A stretch of DNA of 20,545 nt from Clostridia bacterium (GTDB lineage: Bacteria > Bacillota > Clostridia > Christensenellales > UBA1242): the NCBI GenBank assembly GCA_017443885.1, contig JAFSXW010000008.1:1-20545 (forward strand), read 5' to 3'. The notes beneath the pieces were generated by a model. That model was given only the letters and a program-made list of their open reading frames with translations. It was not told the origin of the DNA and made no database searches. Numbering within the stretch: the first letter of the stretch is position 1; each line of letters opens with the position of its first letter. Below are positions 8,568-16,260 of the stretch, piece after piece. Made by a program: the position numbers and the translations under genes.

Positions 8568-9579
8568 CTGTTTCACCTTCAATAGTTTTAGTGCTATTTT
8601 CAATTTCATTAAGAGTGTGATTTATAGTAAGTTCTCTTGCTTGGCAAACAAGTGAATAAATTGTTTTAGCATTGCCCGAGCCATGCCCTTTAAGCACAAG
8701 TTTGGAAACGCCAATAAATGGCGAACCAATAGCCTCGTAATCTAGCCTTCGCCTTATATTTTTAAAGCTCTTTTTAAGCATGCTAGCACCAAGTTTTGCA
8801 AATAAACTTCCATTTTTTATTTCGCTTTTAATTTCACCAAGTAAAAATTTCACTGCACCTTCAATCGATTTTAAAGCAACATTTCCTGCAAAACCATCAC
8901 ACACTATAACATCATAGTTTCCGCTTAAAATATCCCTTGCTTCCATATTGCCAACAAAATTTAAACTAGCATCTTCTTTTAAAAGTTTAAACGCTTCAAG
9001 CGTAAGTGCGTTGCCTTTATGGTCTTCCGTGCCAACACTTAAAAGTGCAACACTAGGGTTTTCTATTTTTTCTTGGCTTTTAATATATGCCACACCCATT
9101 TTTGCAAACTGATAAAGATATTCTGGTTTACAATCCACATTTGCACCACAATCAATAAGAAGCGATTTAGTGCCTTTGCTGTTTGGCATAATTGAGGCAA
9201 GTGTTGGCCTTAACACTCCTTTCATTCTTCCAACAATAAATAGCCCGCCAGCAAGGACTGCTCCCGTGCTACCTAAACTAATAAAAGCATCTAAATCTTC
9301 CCTTTCTTTAAGAGCCGATAAGCCTGCCACTAAACTGCTGTTTTTCTTTTGCCTAATGGCCATTGTTGGTGACTCATTAAAACCGATCACTTCTGGGGCA
9401 TGAAGAATTTCAATTTTATCCCCATTATAGCCAATTTCATTAAGTTCGTTTTTAATTTTTTCTTCATCACCAGCAAGCACTAAACTAACATCTTCTAAAA
9501 GATTAACACTGGTAACTGCTCCTCTAACAATTTCTTTTGGGGCGTTATCGCCACCAAATGCATCAATAACAAATTTCAT
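8554..9579 (-). CDS. plsX: phosphate acyltransferase PlsX
   Basis: PlsX makes acyl-phosphate from acyl-ACP for the PlsY step of phospholipid synthesis. The 341-residue protein starts MKFVIDAFGGDNAPKEIVRG, the diagnostic PlsX N-terminus, and has the conserved SLGSTGAVLAGG, DCGANVDCKPEYL and GFAGNVALKSIEG segments. The ATG at 9577-9579 has an AAAGGAAC Shine-Dalgarno; an upstream in-frame ATG at 9630 lies upstream of the predicted transcription start and is rejected. It is the first gene of the block. Unlike in many Firmicutes, no fabD, fabG or acpP lies between it and rnc. Confidence 0.97.
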   Translation of the reverse strand: MKFVIDAFGGDNAPKEIVRGAVTSVNLLEDVSLVLAGDEEKIKNELNEIGYNGDKIEILHAPEVIGFNESPTMAIRQKKNSSLVAGLSALKEREDLDAFISLGSTGAVLAGGLFIVGRMKGVLRPTLASIMPNSKGTKSLLIDCGANVDCKPEYLYQFAKMGVAYIKSQEKIENPSVALLSVGTEDHKGNALTLEAFKLLKEDASLNFVGNMEARDILSGNYDVIVCDGFAGNVALKSIEGAVKFLLGEIKSEIKNGSLFAKLGASMLKKSFKNIRRRLDYEAIGSPFIGVSKLVLKGHGSGNAKTIYSLVCQARELTINHTLNEIENSTKTIEGETDGNK

Positions 9580-9613
9580 AACTAGTTCCTTTATAATATA
9601 ATTATACAGAGTT

Positions 9614-9643
9614 ATTATATACCAAAACAAAATTAAATGTCTA
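9614..9643 (-). promoter_or_regulatory. sigma-A promoter for the plsX operon
   Basis: Minus strand TAGACA (9638-9643), an 18-nt spacer and a perfect TATAAT (9614-9619). It lies just downstream of the queH terminator and about 35 nt before the plsX start codon, so the leader is short. Confidence 0.75.
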
Positions 9644-9661
9644 GCAAATTTGCCTTACAAC

Positions 9662-9683
9662 AAAAAAACAGGCTTTTTGCCTG
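9662..9683 (-). terminator. rho-independent terminator after queH
   Basis: Minus-strand CAGGC-AAAAA-GCCTG stem-loop followed by seven Ts (9662-9668). It ends the argS-queH transcript 33 nt after the queH stop codon. Confidence 0.85.
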
Positions 9684-9715
9684 CTTTTATCTTGTTTTTA
9701 TATAATTTAAATAAA

Positions 9716-10264
9716 TTAATCATGCATTGAATACTTGCAACCGCAATAGTTTTGCCTGTAAAGATTATACTCTTTTGAAAGAACTATGCTTCGTTTAAAA
9801 CCTTCTTTCTTTTTAAAATCGTATGGCAAATATGTTATGCCATATTTTTCTGATAAACCAAGCCCAATTTCTGTTATGAGTTTAGCATTTTTATGAGGGC
9901 TAACAGTTAAAGTGGTGGCAAAAGCATTAAAGCCATTTTCTTTTGCTACTAAGGCTGTATTATTCAAACGCAAAACAAAGCACCTACTGCACCTTGCTCC
10001 GCCTTCTTTTTCGTTTTCAAAACCTTGTGCAATTTTATTAAATTCGCCTGCTTCATAGTCGCAATCTAAGAAATCAACCCTATCGTTATTTAGTTCTTTT
10101 ATTAGCCTTATTTGCTCATTTTTTCTATGAATATATTCTTCTTCGGGATAAATATTAGGGTTGTAATAAAAAACTGTTATATGATACTGAGTTTCATTTA
10201 AAAGACGCTCTATGCAAGCAGAAGAACAAGGACCACAACAAGAATGAAGTAATAATTTTTCCAT
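9716..10264 (-). CDS. queH: epoxyqueuosine reductase QueH
   Basis: QueH (formerly DUF208) carries out the last step of queuosine synthesis, reducing epoxyqueuosine to queuosine in tRNA, using an Fe-S cluster. It is the non-homologous alternative to QueG. The 182-residue protein has the family's cysteine set: LLHSCCGPC near the N-terminus, GARCSRCFVLRL in the middle and NYCGCKYS at the C-terminus. Length fits the family. It starts 2 nt after the argS stop codon and a terminator follows it, so it is the second gene of an argS-queH operon. A GGAG site lies about 11 nt before the ATG, inside the end of argS. Confidence 0.93.
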   Translation of the reverse strand: MEKLLLHSCCGPCSSACIERLLNETQYHITVFYYNPNIYPEEEYIHRKNEQIRLIKELNNDRVDFLDCDYEAGEFNKIAQGFENEKEGGARCSRCFVLRLNNTALVAKENGFNAFATTLTVSPHKNAKLITEIGLGLSEKYGITYLPYDFKKKEGFKRSIVLSKEYNLYRQNYCGCKYSMHD

Positions 10265-10266
10265 TT

Positions 10267-12027
10267 CTACATTTTCTCCGGTGTGTCTATTGCAAGAACA
10301 TTAAGTGCTAAGGTTATTGCCTTTTTAGTTAAAGTGCAAAGTGCTATATAGTTTTGCCTTTTTACCTTATCTTCTTCGGTTAAAATTTTAATGTTGTTAT
10401 AAAAAACTGAAAATGATTGAGCCAAATTAAATACGGCTGTGCAAATTGGGCTTAAAGTTAAATTTTCTAGGGCTAAACTAAAACTATCAATAAGTTTTAG
10501 GGTGTTTATAACAATATTTCGTTCTTCAGGCGAACTAATTAAAAAGTTTTTACCATCTTCTTTAGTTTTAGATAAAAGTGAGTTAATTCTTGCGCAAGTG
10601 TATTGAAGATATGGGCCAGTTTTCCCTTCAAACGAACAGAATTTGTCTATGTCTAGCACATAATCACGCCCAACATCATTAGATAAATCGCCAAATTTTA
10701 AGGCAGCAACACCAATTTCTCTTGCAAGTTCTTGATTTTTCCCCATTCCATTTGCTGTAAGTTTTTCTTGGGCTTTTTCTTGCACCATATTAATCACATC
10801 TTCTAGTTTTATTGTTTCGCCACTTCTGGTTTTAAATGGTTTGCCATCTTTTCCGTTCATTGTTCCAAAAGCAACATGTGTTAGTTTCTGGTTTTCTGGC
10901 GAAATTTCTGCCATTTTTGCGCACCTGAATAGTTTTATAAAATGCTCTGTTTGCCTATTATCTGTAACATACACTATTTCATCAGGCTTAAACTGCCTAT
11001 TTCTAAGAAGAATTGTGGCTAAATCGGTTGTCATATAAAGTTCGCCACCGTTATATTTTTGAATAATGGCTGGTGGCATAGGGTTTTTATAACGCTGAAT
11101 ATCAAACTCATTTTCCTTAGGAATTGGGATATTTTCCCCTTCTTTTGCAACATCCACAACTAGCGCACCCTCACTTTCACGAGCAAGGCCTTTATTTTTG
11201 AAAATGTTTATGGTTTCAGTGATTAGGTTTGAAACGCTACTTTCCCCATCCCAAATATCAAAATGGATATTTAAGTTGTTATAATTTCTTTCAACCGTTT
11301 TAACGCTAACATTTCGCATCTCTTGCCAAACGCTAAAAAATGGTTCTTTTTTTTGTTGAAGAAGAAGTGTGTAGTTATCTGCCTTTTGCCTAAATTCTTC
11401 ATCTGTTTTCTTTCTTAGGCTGGCTTTAGGATATTCAACATTTAGCATTTCCATAGTAATTTCTGGTTTTTTGCCCGTGCCTTTAAAATAATAATCTAAA
11501 AAGCCATCTTCTTCCATTTGAGCAATAGTTAGCCCCATTTGAAGCCCCCAGTCGCCTAGGTGAGTGTCGCTAATAGTGTTGTTGCCAAACAGAACAAAAA
11601 GGTTATTGATTGCCTGCCCAATAATAGGGCTTCTTAAATGCCCCATATGAAGTTCTTTTGCAACATTTGCCCCACCATAATCTAAAAGAATAAGTTTAGG
11701 ATTTGCTGTTTTTTCAATGCCTAAATTTTCACTACACAAAAGACTAGATGCAATGCTAGAAAGTTTTAAGGTGGTTAGAATAATATTTATAAATCCCGGA
11801 GCACAAAAAGAAAAACAATATTCATCAGATTTAATGCTATCTATAATTTTATTTGCAATCACTTCTGGGCTTTCTTTATATTTTTTTGAAAGACCAAAAC
11901 AAACATTGCTTTGATAATCGGCAAGTTCGGGCCTATTAGATAAACTTACAATGTTTCCATCTATTTCATATCCACATTTATTTAAAGCAGTTTTTAGTAT
12001 CTGAGTTATCTCTTGCTTAATATTCAT
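10267..12027 (-). CDS. argS: arginyl-tRNA synthetase
   Basis: Class I aminoacyl-tRNA synthetase that charges tRNA-Arg. The 586-residue protein has an N-terminal Add-1 domain with the usual FINI motif, the HIGH-type motif as HMGHLRSPIIGQAI, DTHLGDWGLQMG, and the conserved FGTMNGKDGKPFKTRSGETIKLEDV that replaces a canonical KMSKS in most ArgRS. An anticodon-binding helical domain with YTCARINSLL ends the protein. Length is normal. The ATG has a strong AAAGGGGAAA Shine-Dalgarno. There is no T-box leader; the leader is only about 20 nt. Confidence 0.98.
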   Translation of the reverse strand: MNIKQEITQILKTALNKCGYEIDGNIVSLSNRPELADYQSNVCFGLSKKYKESPEVIANKIIDSIKSDEYCFSFCAPGFINIILTTLKLSSIASSLLCSENLGIEKTANPKLILLDYGGANVAKELHMGHLRSPIIGQAINNLFVLFGNNTISDTHLGDWGLQMGLTIAQMEEDGFLDYYFKGTGKKPEITMEMLNVEYPKASLRKKTDEEFRQKADNYTLLLQQKKEPFFSVWQEMRNVSVKTVERNYNNLNIHFDIWDGESSVSNLITETINIFKNKGLARESEGALVVDVAKEGENIPIPKENEFDIQRYKNPMPPAIIQKYNGGELYMTTDLATILLRNRQFKPDEIVYVTDNRQTEHFIKLFRCAKMAEISPENQKLTHVAFGTMNGKDGKPFKTRSGETIKLEDVINMVQEKAQEKLTANGMGKNQELAREIGVAALKFGDLSNDVGRDYVLDIDKFCSFEGKTGPYLQYTCARINSLLSKTKEDGKNFLISSPEERNIVINTLKLIDSFSLALENLTLSPICTAVFNLAQSFSVFYNNIKILTEEDKVKRQNYIALCTLTKKAITLALNVLAIDTPEKM

Positions 12028-12048
12028 AAATTTCCCCTTTATGCATGT

Positions 12049-12077
12049 ATTATACCAAAAAAAAACAGCGTTGTAAA
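12049..12077 (-). promoter_or_regulatory. sigma-A promoter for argS-queH, overlapping the upstream terminator
   Basis: Minus-strand TTTACA (12072-12077), 17-nt spacer and perfect TATAAT (12049-12054). The -35 box lies inside the descending arm of the preceding terminator, and the terminator's T9 run lies in the promoter spacer. Confidence 0.8.
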
Positions 12078-12092
12078 TAGTTTACAAACGCC
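12057..12092 (-). terminator. rho-independent terminator after the beta-helix protein gene
   Basis: Minus strand: arm GCGTTTGTAAA, loop CTA, arm TTTACAACGC (one bulged T), then a short CTG and nine Ts (12057-12065). It lies about 20 nt after the stop codon of the gene at 12114-12809. Confidence 0.8.
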
Positions 12093-12113
12093 ATTTTTCA
12101 TATTTATTTAGCA

Positions 12114-12809
12114 TTAAAATATATATTCATCTTCTTCACTTTCAGTATCTTCATTTTCATCGCTACTTTTACATAAAACACGAGATACAAGGTTTCCTTT
12201 AGTGATTTTAACACCATAGTAAGCGGAGCAATTTATTAAACAAGCGTTGCCACCAATTATAGCATCGCCAGATATTCTAGAGCCTGAAAGCCTTGCACTG
12301 TCTATTATACTAGCCCCATCTTTAACCTGACTTTTGTTTTCTATAATAGCCCTATCACTAATGTAAGCATTCCCTAAAACCACAGAGTTGTTAATTATTG
12401 CACCACCATTTACTTCTGCATTGCCGACAATCATAGAGTTATCTGTGATGCACACATTGCCACCAATTATAGCACTATCTTTTACAACAGTGTTGCCTGA
12501 AACTACACAAGAACCCATAACACGAGCATTTCCACCAACAACAGAATTGCCCGTGATTAATGCTTTACTGCAAACAATAGCATCATCACAAACTTTTGCT
12601 CCATTCATAACCATTGCGCCACCTAAAACAACACAAGAGCCTTCTTGTGACAAACTTTCGTCATTTTCAACTAAGCCACCATATTCGCCATAATTTGCCA
12701 CTATTTTCCCACTAGGAGAAATAACATTTTTTGTATAAAAAACTCTATACATACCCGTTTTTGGCACTGGAATTAGCCTGTATTTTTTATTATCTTGTTC
12801 TTTTTCCAT
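12114..12809 (-). CDS. YdcK-like hexapeptide-repeat (left-handed beta-helix) protein
   Basis: From the ATG at 12807-12809 this is a 231-residue protein. The N-terminal part (YRIF-type start, then NYGEYGGLVENDESLSQEGSCVV) matches the head region of YdcK-like proteins, whose general pattern is GGxxExxxNLSxxGxxWV. Then come about 14 six-residue turns of the type I/V-x-G-N-A-x (SVVGGNARVMGSCVVSGN, SMIVGNAEVNG, AIIGGNACLINC), expected to fold as a left-handed parallel beta-helix. The tail is acidic (SSDENEDTESEEDEYIF). There is no signal peptide. The start fits an AAGGAG Shine-Dalgarno; an upstream in-frame ATG at 12875 lies before the promoter and is rejected. Relatives occur in phages and gut bacteria and the function is not known; acyltransferase activity is unlikely without an obvious catalytic loop. 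Confidence 0.8.
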   Translation of the reverse strand: MEKEQDNKKYRLIPVPKTGMYRVFYTKNVISPSGKIVANYGEYGGLVENDESLSQEGSCVVLGGAMVMNGAKVCDDAIVCSKALITGNSVVGGNARVMGSCVVSGNTVVKDSAIIGGNVCITDNSMIVGNAEVNGGAIINNSVVLGNAYISDRAIIENKSQVKDGASIIDSARLSGSRISGDAIIGGNACLINCSAYYGVKITKGNLVSRVLCKSSDENEDTESEEDEYIF

Positions 12810-12813
12810 AAAA

Positions 12814-12837
12814 AATCTCCTTAAAACTAAGGAGATT
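12814..12837 (-). promoter_or_regulatory. 10-bp hairpin covering the ribosome binding site
   Basis: A perfect inverted repeat: AATCTCCTTA, 4-nt loop, TAAGGAGATT. The 3' arm on the minus strand contains the Shine-Dalgarno AAGGAG of the beta-helix gene, and six Ts follow before the ATG, so it also resembles an intrinsic terminator. RNA started at the adjacent promoter would lack most of the 5' arm; only read-through RNA from the ATPase gene could form the full hairpin. Confidence 0.75.
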
Positions 12838-12863
12838 ATATCATAGAAGCATAAAATTGTCAA
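12835..12863 (-). promoter_or_regulatory. consensus sigma-A promoter for the beta-helix gene
   Basis: Minus strand TTGACA (12858-12863), exactly 17 nt, TATAAT (12835-12840): a full match to consensus on both boxes. The -10 box overlaps the outer edge of the hairpin at 12814-12837. Strong expression is expected. Confidence 0.9.
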
Positions 12864-12898
12864 TACGGCCTTCACTTTTGCGTGCCAAAAAATTGGCT

Positions 12899-15049
12899 TT
12901 AAGCACTAATATTGGCACATTTTGTGCATTGTATTTTTTCTTTTGGTTTATGTTTTCTAGGTGCTTTTAATGCTCTTAAAGAATTTAAAACAGCCAAAAT
13001 GCTAACTCCCACATCTGCAAACACCGCCATCCACATTGCTCCTAGCCCAAACGCTGTGAGTGCTAAAACGGCAAGTTTAATTAAAAGTGCAAATAATATG
13101 TTTTCACGCACAATTAGTGCTGTTTTTCTTGCAATTAATATTGTTGAAGCAAGCTTGCTTGGTTTATCGCTAACAATAATTGCATCACTAGCATTTATTG
13201 CCACATCACTGCCAACAGAACCCATAGATACTCCAACATCAACGCTAGAAAGGCTAACTGCATCATTAATGCCATCGCCAACAAAAGCAATATTACCATT
13301 TTTTTCAAGCGCATTTAATTTATTAAGTTTTTCTTCGGGCAAAAGATTAGCATAAAATTCTTTTATATTAAGTGCTGATGCCACTTCTTTTGCAGTTTCT
13401 ATATTATCGCCCGTTAGCATCATAATTTTGGTTATACCAATGTTGTTTAAATCATTAACAGCAACAAAACTATCTTCTTTAATTTTATCTTTTAAAATAA
13501 TTGTTCCAACATGCTCGCCATTTAAAGCCAAATATATTGCTGTTTTGTTTATATTTTCTTCGTGCACTGAAACGCCGTTTTTAGTTAGTAAATTTTTAGA
13601 GCCAGCAAGGCAATCTATCATAAAAATCCTTGCACTAATTCCAAGCCCTGGCTCTTCTTTAATATCTTCAATCCATTGCCCATTTATTTCGTTATTTTTA
13701 AGATACTCACAAACCACGCTTTTTGCTAGCTGATGGTTAGAATAATTTTCTGCATAGGCAACAAACTCTAATATTTCTTCTTTAGATTGCTCACCATAAA
13801 CTAAAATATCTTCAATTTCAAATTTTCCTTCGGTTAAAGTTCCAGTTTTATCAAACACAACAGTTTTCGTTTTCGCTAGTTTCTCTAAATAACTGCCACC
13901 TTTAATTAAAACACCATTTCTTGCACTTGCCCCAAGCCCAGCAAAAAATGATAATGGAATACTAATAACAAGTGCACAAGGACAACTAGCAACTAAGAAC
14001 ACAAGGCCACGATATAAATATGTGCTAAAATTATTAAACCCAACAAACAAACAAGGAACAACACTAAGAAGCACTGCAATTATGCAAACCACAGGAGTAT
14101 ACCACTTTGCAAACTTAGATATAAATTTTTCTGTATTTGCTTTTTTAGTGGTGGCGGTTTCAACTAAATCTATAATCCTAGAAACAGTGCTTGTTTTGTC
14201 ATCACTGGTGGTTTTTAGCATCAAAAGTCCTTCACCATTAATTGTGCCCGAAAGCACAACATCGCCTTCTTTAACGCTTTTTTCTGCACTTTCGCCCGAA
14301 ATTGCCATTGTGCTAACAAAACTAGATCCACTTAACACAATTCCATCTAGTGGCACATTTTCGCCCGGTTTTATTGCTATTGTGGAACCAATTGGAACTT
14401 TGTTTGGATCCACCACAATTTCCCCATCACCAGTGATTAAATTGGCTGTTTTTGCTTTAATATCTAACAGTGCACCAATTTCATTTTTCGACTTATTGTT
14501 TGCAATTTCTTCTAGCAGTTCGCCAATATTATAAAGAAGCACCACCATCACTGCTTCGCTAAATTTACTAATTGCAAACGCGCCTATTGTGCTAACCGTC
14601 ATTAAGAAATTTTCATCAAAAACTTTGCCATGAATTATATTTACTAGGCTTTTATAAATAATAGCGTATGCCACTAGAATATAAGAACAGATATAAATTG
14701 GTAAATACGCATAAAAAACCAACCCCATTTTTTCTAAAACAAATGCCAAAACAAACAAAACTGCTGAAAGAATAATAGACAATAGTTTTTGTTTGCGTTT
14801 TTTGCTTTCAACTGCACTTTTATCTTCGCTAGGGTCAGAAATTTTTATAGTTCTGTCAAACTTTTTAATGGTTTCTAAAACTTTATTTATTGTTTCTTCG
14901 CTTTCTTCGTTTTCAATTTCTAGTGAAAGAATTTTGGTTATAAAATTAACTTTTGCAACTTTCACATGCTCGCAATCGCTTATTTTTTGTTCTAATGCAT
15001 TTGCACAACCAGCACAATGCATGTTTTCTAATCTAAACTGTTTCTTCAT
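12899..15049 (-). CDS. P1B-type Zn(II)/Cd(II)/Pb(II)-exporting ATPase
   Basis: A 716-residue heavy-metal pump of the ZntA/CadA group. It has an N-terminal HMA metal-binding domain with C12 and C15 (MHCAGC), an actuator SGES at 251-254, the transmembrane CPC site at 356-358, the phosphorylated D400 in DKTGTLTEG, TGDN near 546 and GDGIND at 591-596. K658 in the seventh and D679 in the eighth membrane segment (FADVGVSILAVLNSLR) match the P1B-2 signature for zinc-type metals. The usual HP of the nucleotide domain is HQ (439-440). A C-terminal tail adds CTKC (708-711). The ATG has a GGAAAG Shine-Dalgarno and overlaps the ArsR-type gene by 17 nt. CadA and ZntA cannot be told apart here. Confidence 0.93.
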   Translation of the reverse strand: MKKQFRLENMHCAGCANALEQKISDCEHVKVAKVNFITKILSLEIENEESEETINKVLETIKKFDRTIKISDPSEDKSAVESKKRKQKLLSIILSAVLFVLAFVLEKMGLVFYAYLPIYICSYILVAYAIIYKSLVNIIHGKVFDENFLMTVSTIGAFAISKFSEAVMVVLLYNIGELLEEIANNKSKNEIGALLDIKAKTANLITGDGEIVVDPNKVPIGSTIAIKPGENVPLDGIVLSGSSFVSTMAISGESAEKSVKEGDVVLSGTINGEGLLMLKTTSDDKTSTVSRIIDLVETATTKKANTEKFISKFAKWYTPVVCIIAVLLSVVPCLFVGFNNFSTYLYRGLVFLVASCPCALVISIPLSFFAGLGASARNGVLIKGGSYLEKLAKTKTVVFDKTGTLTEGKFEIEDILVYGEQSKEEILEFVAYAENYSNHQLAKSVVCEYLKNNEINGQWIEDIKEEPGLGISARIFMIDCLAGSKNLLTKNGVSVHEENINKTAIYLALNGEHVGTIILKDKIKEDSFVAVNDLNNIGITKIMMLTGDNIETAKEVASALNIKEFYANLLPEEKLNKLNALEKNGNIAFVGDGINDAVSLSSVDVGVSMGSVGSDVAINASDAIIVSDKPSKLASTILIARKTALIVRENILFALLIKLAVLALTAFGLGAMWMAVFADVGVSILAVLNSLRALKAPRKHKPKEKIQCTKCANISA

Positions 15050-15344
15050 TTATTCTTTCCAATATGTGAGTTTTTGCTGTGCTAATAAGCATTTCTATAT
15101 GCTCGTCAGCAAGAGTGTATTGCACCTTATTTTTTATTTTAAGAGTGGCAACTAAATTATCTTCCCTTAAAACTTTAAGTTGGTGGCTCACTAAAGATTG
15201 AGATAGACCTATTTCTTTAACTATTTCGCCAACACAACATGTTTTATTTAAAAGACAAAACAAAATTTTAAGGCGTGTTTTATCCCCTAAAATTTTATAT
15301 AAGTTTGAAATTTTTTCAATTTGTTCTTCTTTGCTTATTCCCAT
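15033..15344 (-). CDS. ArsR/SmtB-family metal-sensing repressor
   Basis: A winged-helix repressor that likely releases DNA on binding zinc-type metals and so induces the ATPase it overlaps. From the ATG at 15342-15344 it has 103 residues, with the recognition helix in IGLSQSLVSHQLKVLRE (45-61). The alpha-5 metal site D80, H82, H93, E96 has exactly the spacing of SmtB/CzrA (D-x-H-x10-H-x2-H/E). Two cysteines at 36-37 in NKTCCVGEIV sit where ArsR/CadC carry their alpha-3 site. Longer in-frame starts at 15374 and 15416 lie in or before the promoter and are less likely. With the inner start the 5' leader would be only about 3 nt. Confidence 0.9.
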   Translation of the reverse strand: MGISKEEQIEKISNLYKILGDKTRLKILFCLLNKTCCVGEIVKEIGLSQSLVSHQLKVLREDNLVATLKIKNKVQYTLADEHIEMLISTAKTHILERINEETV

Positions 15345-15353
15345 AACATTATT

Positions 15354-15382
15354 AGTATATGAACGAAAATTCATATTGTCAA
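15354..15382 (-). promoter_or_regulatory. promoter with embedded ArsR/SmtB-type operator
   Basis: Minus strand TTGACA (15377-15382), 17-nt spacer, TATACT (15354-15359). The spacer holds the inverted repeat ATATGAA-N6-TTCATAT (15357-15376), which has the form of known SmtB/CzrA/CadC-type operators. A bound repressor would block both promoter boxes. It controls the sensor and the ATPase gene. Confidence 0.85.
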
Positions 15383-15388
15383 CAATTT

Positions 15389-16213
15389 TTAGTTGGTTTT
15401 TTGTAATTTTAAGCATTTTTCAACTGTTTTCCCATATTTTTTTCCATCTTTATAGTTTTTAAAGAACATTTTGGGTAATTTTTGCAAGTTTAAACCTTTA
15501 TATAAAAAAGTATTTTTAGAAGAAAATTCTGGCCTAGATGCAAGCAAAACAATTTGCTCGGCGCTATATTCGGGTGGCATACTAAAAGCCTTTTTTATTT
15601 GCCCAATTTTTTGAACAACTCCAAAAGTGTGCTTCGTGTAAAAATCTGTTGTTGAATTTGCTGGCATAAACAGAAAAACGCTATTATTATCATTGTGAAA
15701 CAGAAAATACATGGCTAAATCAAGTTTGCTTTTAAGATATGTATATTTAAAGCCATTTTTTAAGTGTATTCTTATATAATTTGTTTTAAAATTTGGAATT
15801 AAACAGAAAATTCGTGTTTGCGATTCACTAAAAAACTTTTTTAGCGCACTACATATTAAAACTGGTGCAATAAAATTAACCATTGCATGCATATCTTCCC
15901 CTTCTTTAAGAAGATGCCCAATTTGCGAATATATGCCAGCACAATTGATAATACAATTAATGTTTTCACCTATTTTTTTTAAAATTTGCTTTGTTTCATA
16001 AATAGCATTATTAATTTCGCTTAAAAAACAAAAATCTGCATGAACTATATAAAGGCGAAAAACTTTCACATTTTTTTTAGCCAAGCTGTCTAGTAGCCTA
16101 TCTTCGCCTCGCTGATTGTGCACAAGAGCCACCACATAATAATCTCTTGCAAGAAGTTTTGCCACACAGCATAATCCAATACCAGATCCTGCACCAGTTA
16201 CAACTGCAACCAT
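15389..16213 (-). CDS. short-chain dehydrogenase/reductase-like protein
   Basis: A 274-residue Rossmann-fold protein with the dinucleotide-binding motif TGAGSGIG (6-13), an Asp after the third strand (D60), NCAG (90-93) and a YxxxK pair (Y159, K163 in YTYLKSK). The catalytic serine usually found about 13 residues before the tyrosine is not evident: the strand reads RIFCLIPNFKTN instead of the usual VSS. The C-terminal quarter is basic and diverged, ending in KKYGKTVEKCLKLQKTN. Substrate is unknown. The ATG has an AAAGGAG Shine-Dalgarno 5 nt upstream. It follows the SHOCT gene by 47 nt and ends just before the metal-sensor promoter, to which it is probably unrelated. Confidence 0.8.
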   Translation of the reverse strand: MVAVVTGAGSGIGLCCVAKLLARDYYVVALVHNQRGEDRLLDSLAKKNVKVFRLYIVHADFCFLSEINNAIYETKQILKKIGENINCIINCAGIYSQIGHLLKEGEDMHAMVNFIAPVLICSALKKFFSESQTRIFCLIPNFKTNYIRIHLKNGFKYTYLKSKLDLAMYFLFHNDNNSVFLFMPANSTTDFYTKHTFGVVQKIGQIKKAFSMPPEYSAEQIVLLASRPEFSSKNTFLYKGLNLQKLPKMFFKNYKDGKKYGKTVEKCLKLQKTN

Positions 16214-16260
16214 TTTTGCTCCTTTTAAATAAAATATAAAAAATAAGTTTTAATTAAATT

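Noticed and set aside
9580..9630. Longer N-terminus for PlsX (start at 9630)
   Set aside because: It would begin upstream of the predicted transcription start and adds a non-conserved extension; MKFVIDAFGGDNAP with its own ribosome binding site is the family start.
12028..12113. T-box leader for argS
   Set aside because: The predicted leader is only about 20 nt and holds no T-box motif; the upstream hairpin is a plain terminator of the preceding gene.
12388..12693. Plus-strand reading frame opposite the beta-helix gene
   Set aside because: It is an antisense shadow of a repeat-rich gene, with a threonine/proline-rich composition and no start signal.
12886..12899. GCCAA/TTGGC hairpin after the ATPase gene as a terminator
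   Set aside because: Only a 5-bp stem with no T run after it; termination is more likely at the hairpin 12814-12837, if at all.
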